DNA of 64,000 bases, taken from Herbidospora yilanensis (GTDB taxonomy: Bacteria; Actinomycetota; Actinomycetes; Streptosporangiales; Streptosporangiaceae). The DNA is taken from NCBI RefSeq assembly GCF_001570565.1, contig NZ_BBXE01000034.1:1-64000 (forward strand), read 5' to 3'. Under the pieces are notes generated by a model that did no database searches, was not told where the DNA came from, and saw only the letters and a list, made by a program, of their open reading frames with translations. Shown here piece by piece: positions 59,401 through 64,000 of this stretch. Position numbers and translations under genes: made by a program. The stretch's first letter is position 1. Each line of letters opens with the position of its first letter.

Positions 59401-62400
59401 GTGGTAATTCGATCATCGCGAGTGGCCGCCTTCCTGGCCGCGTCATTACTGGGGGCGTCGCTCGCGGCGATCCCCCTCCCCGCCCGGGCCGACATCGACC
59501 CGCCGCCGGGAGTCCCCGAGACCGTCACGGCCGACGCCCTGCCCACGTGGCAGATCAACGGCGTGGTCTGGAAGATGGCCACGGTCGGCAACACCGTCTA
59601 CGCGGTCGGCAGCTTCACTCGCGCCCGCCCGCCGGGCACCGCCCCCGGGAACGCGGCCGAGGTGGTGCGGTCGAACATCCTGGCCTTCAACATCACCACG
59701 GGTAACGTCACCTCCTTCGCGCCGACGCTCAACGCCCAGGCCCGCACCATCGCCGTGTCGCCCGACCAGACGAAGATCTACATCGGCGGCGACTTCACGC
59801 AGGTCAACGGCCAGACCCGCAACCGGGTCGCGGCCTTCGACGTCGCCACGGGCAACCTTGAGTCGTGGGCGCCCTCGGTCGGCAACGTGGTCCGCGCGAT
59901 CACGGTCTCCAACTCGACCGTCTTCCTCGGCGGCAACTTCTTCAACGTCAACGGCCAGAGCCGTAACCGCCTGGCCGCGGTCAACCGGAGCAACGGCGCC
60001 AACCAGCCGTGGGCCCCCGACACCGACGACGAGGTCTTCGCCCTGATCATGTCGCCCGACCAGAGCCGGGTCATCGTGGGCGGCAAGTTCCAGCAGCTCA
60101 ACAACGCCACCCGGGTGGGCATCGGCGCCCTCGACCCGGTCACAGGGGACTCGCTGCCGTGGAGCAGCAACCCGATCCCGGCCCGGATCGGCAACGACTA
60201 CTCGATGACCTACGACCTCACCACCGACGGCACCAACATCTACGCCGCGGCCGACGGCGAGGGCTGGCACTGGTTCGACGGCCGGTTCGCGGTCGAGCCC
60301 AACACGGGCGACCTGATCTGGCTCGACAACTGCTACGGCGCCAGCTACAGCGTCTTCCCGATCAACCAGGTGCTCTACAGCGTCGGCCACGCCCACGACT
60401 GCGAGTCGCTGCGCGGCTTCCCCGAGGTCTCGCCGACCCGCTGGCAACGCGCGCTGGCCACCACGACCGTCCCGACCGGCACCGACCCGATGCCGCCGTC
60501 GAACAACAGCCAGTACAGCGGTCAGCCGACGCCGACCCTGCTCCACTGGTTCCCGCAGGTCAACGCCGGTTCCTACACCGGCATGAACCAGGGTGGCTGG
60601 GCCCTGTCGGGCAACAGCAACTACCTGGTCATGGGTGGCGAGTTCACCACCGTCAACGGCAGCGCGCAGCAGGGCCTCACCCGGTTCGCGCTCAAGGCGA
60701 ACGCACCGAAGACCTCCGGGCCGATCCCGACGGCCGACCTCACCCCGACCGCGGTCTCGCTCAACGCGGGCACCGCCCGGCTGAGCTGGAAGACCACCTG
60801 GGACCGCGACCACGCGAAGCTGAAATACCAGATCCTCCGCGACGGGGGCACGACCCCGATCGGCGAGGTCGAGGTCGACTCCAACTTCTGGACCCTCCCG
60901 TCGGCCGGCTTCATCGACGAGGGCCTCGCGCCCGGCTCCGTGCACACCTACCGGGTCCGCGCCGTCGACCCCCAGGGCAACGCCGTCGGCAGCGGCACCT
61001 CAGCCCCGGTGACGATCTCCTCGGCGGGTGCGCTCAGCGACTACGCCGAAGCCGTCATCGACGACGGCGCGAGCGCCTACTGGCGTCTCGGCGAGGCCTC
61101 CGGCACCACCGCCTTCGACTACGCCGCCTTCACCGACGCCACCCGTGACGCGGGCACCTCCCAGGCGAGCCCCGGCGCGATCAACGGCGACGCCGACGCC
61201 GCGGCGGCCTTCAACGGCACCGGCACCGGCCTGGTGAAGACCAACAGCACCGTCGCGACCACCCCGGCCTTCTCGATCGAGGCCTGGGTCAAGACCACGT
61301 CGAACCAGGGCGGCAAGATCGTCGGCTACGGCAACGCCGCGACCGGCGAGTCGGGCAGCTACGACCGCCACGTCTACATGGACAACGCCGGCCGCGTCTA
61401 CTTCGGCGTCTACCCCAACGCGGTCCGCACGGTGAACAGCGCCCCCGGCTTCAACGACGGCCAGTGGCACCACATCGTGGCCACCCAGGGCAGCGGCGGC
61501 ATCGCCCTGTACGTCGACGGCCGCCGCGTCGGCCAGGACCCGTCGGTCACCACCGCCCAGTCCTACTCCGGCTACTGGCGGATCGGCGGCGACAACCTCA
61601 ACGGGTGGCCGAACCGCCCGACCAGCCTCTACCTGAACGGCCAGATCGACGACGTCGCGATCTACCCGACGGCCCTGCCGCTGTCGAAGGTCGACGCCCA
61701 CTTCGTCGCCTCGGGCCGCACCAGCCCGATCCCGCCGCGCCCGGCCGACGACTACGGCCGCGTCGTCTACGACGACGAGCCGGTGACCTACTTCCGCTTC
61801 AACGAGGCCAACGGCCCGACGGCGATCGACGCCAGCACCAGCGGCGTCAACGGCACGTTCAGCAACACCGGCGTGACCTACGACCAGACGGGCGCGATCG
61901 TCGGCTCGACCAACCGGGCGGTCCGGGTGCAGAGCGGCGGCCGGGCCATCTCCGGCAACCTGACGAGCAACCCGACGACCTACTCGGCCGAGGCCTGGTT
62001 CCGCAGCTCGTCCAACCAGGGCGGCAAGATCGTCGGTTTCGGCAACACCGCGACCGGCACCAGCGGCAACTACGACCGCCACGTCTACATGCGCAACGAC
62101 GGCCGCCTGGTCTTCGGCACCTACACCGGCGCCTTCAACCTGATCACCACCACGGCCGCGTACAACAACAACCAGTGGCACCACCTCGTGGCGACGCAGG
62201 GCGCCGACGGCATGAAGCTCTACGTCGACGGCGCGCTCGTCGGCACCCACGCGCAGACCGGCGCCGAGAGCTACTCGGGCTACTGGCGCTTCGGCGGCGA
62301 CAACCTGAACTCCTGGCCCAACCGCCCGAGCTCCGACAACTTCAACGGGTTCATCGACGAGGGCGCGATCTACGCCAAGGTGCTCACCCCGGCCGAGGTC

Positions 62401-63594
62401 GCCCAGCACTACCAGGAGGGCAGCGGCACCGGCCCGGCCAACCAGCCGCCGACCGCGTCGTTCACCTCGACCTGCACCGATCTTTCGTGCTCGTTCGACG
62501 CTTCGGCGTCCGCCGACGCCGACGGCTCGATCGACGGCTACGCCTGGGACTTCGGCGACGGCCAGACCGGCACCGGCGCCACGCCGAGCCACATCTACCC
62601 GGCCGCCGGCGACTACCCGGTCACCCTGACGGTCACCGACAACGACGACGCCACCGCCAACAGCGGCGACGTGGTCGTGCCCCGTCCGGCCGCCAACCCC
62701 CCGTCGATCATCGCGGACGACACGTTCGGCCGGACCCTCAACGGTTCGCTGGGCACCGCCCAGACCGGCGGCCCGTGGACGCTCGTCGGCGGCGCCGGCA
62801 ACTTCTCCGTCGACGGCAACGCGGCCAAGCTCGTCCTCCCGGCGACGACGGCCAACCCGCGCGCCTACCTCGACGGGGTGTCCAGCACCACCGCCGACCT
62901 GTCGTTCTCGATCGCGTCCGACAAGGTGGGCACCGGCAACGGCACCTACCTGTTCGCCACCGGCCGTCGCGTCGCGGGCGTCGGCGAGTACAAGGTCCGG
63001 GCGCGGCTGCTCCCGTCGGGCGTCGGCCTGTCGCTGATCCGCACCGCCGGGGCCAGCACCGACACCCTCATCACCGCCGAGACCACCATCCCCGGCCTGA
63101 CCTACACGCCGGGCCTGGTGCTCAACATGCGGGTGCTGGTCACCGGCACCAACCCGACGACGATCTCCGGCAAGGTCTGGAACGCCGCCGGGACCGAACC
63201 CGCCGCCTGGCAGGCGACGACCACCGACGCCACCGCGAACATGCAGGTCGCGGGCGGCGTGGGCATCGGCGCCTACCTGTCGGGCACCGCGACGAACGCC
63301 CCGATCGTCCTGACGGTCGACGACCTCGCCGCGAGCAACCTGGCCGCCGCGCCGACGGCCGCGTTCACCCCGACCTGCACCAGCCTGACCTGCGACGTCG
63401 ACGCCTCGGCCTCGACCGCCGGGTCGGCGGCGATCGCGAGCTACACGTGGAGCTACGGTGACGGCGGCGCCCCCAGCACCGGCCAGACCGCCTCGCACAC
63501 GTTCACGACGCCGGGCACCTACCGGATCACCCTGACGGTGACGGGCACCGACGGACGGACCTCGGTCGCCGTCCAGACCGTGAACGTCGCCTGA
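59401..63594 (+). CDS. Giant secreted propeller protein with FN3, LamG and PKD domains
   Basis: 1397 residues from GTG 59401, GTAGG upstream. Signal peptide (1-30), propeller (about 38-430; KIYIGGDFTQVNGQTRNRVAAFDVATG), FN3-like domain (about 440-540), and two laminin-G-like domains (about 545-780 and 785-1015) with near-identical cores (QGGKIVGYGN / QGGKIVGFGN; YDRHVYM; WHH.VATQG; SYSGYWR.GGDNLN.WPNRP). Then PKD (1020-1095, WDFGDGQTGTG), a beta-sandwich (1105-1310) and a second PKD-like domain at the end (WSYGDGGAPSTG). All domains are adhesive. Probably a structural or adhesion protein of the surface layer made with the polysaccharide. Confidence 0.88.
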   Translation: MVIRSSRVAAFLAASLLGASLAAIPLPARADIDPPPGVPETVTADALPTWQINGVVWKMATVGNTVYAVGSFTRARPPGTAPGNAAEVVRSNILAFNITTGNVTSFAPTLNAQARTIAVSPDQTKIYIGGDFTQVNGQTRNRVAAFDVATGNLESWAPSVGNVVRAITVSNSTVFLGGNFFNVNGQSRNRLAAVNRSNGANQPWAPDTDDEVFALIMSPDQSRVIVGGKFQQLNNATRVGIGALDPVTGDSLPWSSNPIPARIGNDYSMTYDLTTDGTNIYAAADGEGWHWFDGRFAVEPNTGDLIWLDNCYGASYSVFPINQVLYSVGHAHDCESLRGFPEVSPTRWQRALATTTVPTGTDPMPPSNNSQYSGQPTPTLLHWFPQVNAGSYTGMNQGGWALSGNSNYLVMGGEFTTVNGSAQQGLTRFALKANAPKTSGPIPTADLTPTAVSLNAGTARLSWKTTWDRDHAKLKYQILRDGGTTPIGEVEVDSNFWTLPSAGFIDEGLAPGSVHTYRVRAVDPQGNAVGSGTSAPVTISSAGALSDYAEAVIDDGASAYWRLGEASGTTAFDYAAFTDATRDAGTSQASPGAINGDADAAAAFNGTGTGLVKTNSTVATTPAFSIEAWVKTTSNQGGKIVGYGNAATGESGSYDRHVYMDNAGRVYFGVYPNAVRTVNSAPGFNDGQWHHIVATQGSGGIALYVDGRRVGQDPSVTTAQSYSGYWRIGGDNLNGWPNRPTSLYLNGQIDDVAIYPTALPLSKVDAHFVASGRTSPIPPRPADDYGRVVYDDEPVTYFRFNEANGPTAIDASTSGVNGTFSNTGVTYDQTGAIVGSTNRAVRVQSGGRAISGNLTSNPTTYSAEAWFRSSSNQGGKIVGFGNTATGTSGNYDRHVYMRNDGRLVFGTYTGAFNLITTTAAYNNNQWHHLVATQGADGMKLYVDGALVGTHAQTGAESYSGYWRFGGDNLNSWPNRPSSDNFNGFIDEGAIYAKVLTPAEVAQHYQEGSGTGPANQPPTASFTSTCTDLSCSFDASASADADGSIDGYAWDFGDGQTGTGATPSHIYPAAGDYPVTLTVTDNDDATANSGDVVVPRPAANPPSIIADDTFGRTLNGSLGTAQTGGPWTLVGGAGNFSVDGNAAKLVLPATTANPRAYLDGVSSTTADLSFSIASDKVGTGNGTYLFATGRRVAGVGEYKVRARLLPSGVGLSLIRTAGASTDTLITAETTIPGLTYTPGLVLNMRVLVTGTNPTTISGKVWNAAGTEPAAWQATTTDATANMQVAGGVGIGAYLSGTATNAPIVLTVDDLAASNLAAAPTAAFTPTCTSLTCDVDASASTAGSAAIASYTWSYGDGGAPSTGQTASHTFTTPGTYRITLTVTGTDGRTSVAVQTVNVA

Positions 63595-63605
63595 TGAACC
63601 ACTGA

Positions 63606-63633
63606 TGCCCCGCCGGTGCTGACCGGCGGGGCA
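63606..63633 (+). terminator. Hairpin between the giant protein gene and rmlC
   Basis: A perfect 12-bp stem (63606-63617 with 63622-63633) closes a GCTG loop, 11 nt after the stop. No T-run follows, so termination may be partial; rmlC starts 21 nt later. Confidence 0.75.
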
Positions 63634-63654
63634 TCTGTCATGTAAGGAGTCCAT

Positions 63655-64000
63655 ATGGAAGAACTGTCGATCAAGGGCGCCTACCTCCACACCCCGAGGT
63701 TGTTCCACGACGACCGGGGCACGTTCATGGAGTCGTTCCGGGCCGCCGACCTCGCCGAGGCGACCGGCCACGGCCTGCGCCTGTCCCAGGCCAACACCTC
63801 GGTCTCCGCCCGGGGCGTGATCAGGGGCATCCACTACGCCGACGTGCCGCCGAGCCAGGCCAAGTATGTGACCTGCCTGTCCGGCCGCATCCTGGACGTG
63901 ATCGTCGACCTCCGCGTGGGCTCACCCACGTTCGGCCGGCATGACTCGATCGTCCTCGACGCGGAGAGTTTCCAGAGCGTCTACATCTCCGAAGGCCTCG
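63655..64000 (+). CDS. rmlC: dTDP-4-dehydrorhamnose 3,5-epimerase (5' part, cut by window edge)
   Basis: 115 residues present, from ATG 63655 with AAGGAG 5-6 bases upstream. LFHDDRGTFMESFRAADL, RLSQANTSVSARGVIRGIHYADVPPSQAKYVTCLSGRILDVIVDLRVGSPTFGRHDSIVLD and YISEGL match the RmlC cupin. RGIHY holds the catalytic-base His. It fills the one step missing from the rmlA-rmlB-rmlD operon 19 kb upstream. The remaining C-terminal part lies beyond the window. Confidence 0.93.
   Translation, partial: MEELSIKGAYLHTPRLFHDDRGTFMESFRAADLAEATGHGLRLSQANTSVSARGVIRGIHYADVPPSQAKYVTCLSGRILDVIVDLRVGSPTFGRHDSIVLDAESFQSVYISEGL

Noticed and set aside
61000-63834. 944-codon frame opposite the giant LamG/PKD protein
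   Set aside because: Antisense artefact of GC-rich coding DNA; no recognisable domain.

Overview
High-GC DNA with actinobacterial features throughout: frequent GTG starts, GTGA/ATGA stop-start overlaps, -10-like hexamers placed directly before start codons, a conservon-type sensor kinase with a DUF742 partner, and many secreted proteins. Together these suggest a filamentous actinomycete, probably near Streptosporangiaceae such as Nonomuraea or Streptosporangium. The family-level placement is inference. No rRNA, tRNA, CRISPR array, transposase or phage gene was seen.

Layout. 1-7180: an arabinoxylan-degrading operon on the minus strand (GH127 beta-L-arabinofuranosidase, GH43, and a truncated GH10 xylanase), facing a divergent LacI-type regulator. 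Two kinds of operator lie in the ~920 bp between them. 7188-17474: housekeeping and accessory genes (metallo-beta-lactamase fold protein, large secreted subtilase, gamma-glutamyltransferase-like enzyme, maleylpyruvate isomerase-like protein, secreted beta-helix protein, PASTA-like protein, ArsR/SRPBCC pair, glutamate-cysteine ligase-like enzyme). 17518-22176: two convergent paralogous proteins joining a PD-(D/E)XK-type nuclease to a DUF2075 helicase, each preceded by the same two-hairpin leader that buries its ribosome binding site, plus a MazG-like pyrophosphohydrolase and a pyrimidine-dimer glycosylase-like protein. 22241-23124: two small genes whose products share an 18-residue, amyloid-signalling-like motif. 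23114-38873: regulators (WYL, GntR, conservon kinase), small enzymes, an acyltransferase, a beta-helix/DUF5648 secreted protein, barstar, an EamA transporter with a repeat-built N-terminus, a phosphotransferase and a frameshifted DUF3800 pseudogene.

38866-64000: an extracellular polysaccharide locus. It holds an LCP ligase, an initiating sugar transferase, rmlA/rmlB/rmlD for dTDP-rhamnose (rmlC is ~19 kb away at the window end), FkbM methyltransferase, flippase, Wzz-like chain-length protein, two glycosyltransferases, a second phosphotransferase-like protein, a sulfotransferase and an O-antigen ligase/polymerase. Interleaved are five large secreted proteins: three beta-propellers of one family, one membrane-anchored propeller and one beta-helix. 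A plausible reading is synthesis, export, decoration and cell-surface display of a rhamnose-containing polymer together with dedicated surface proteins.

The observations most worth following are the duplicated RNA leader with its nuclease-helicase pair, the shared motif in the two small genes at 22.2-23.1 kb, and the secreted propeller/beta-helix set embedded in the polysaccharide locus.
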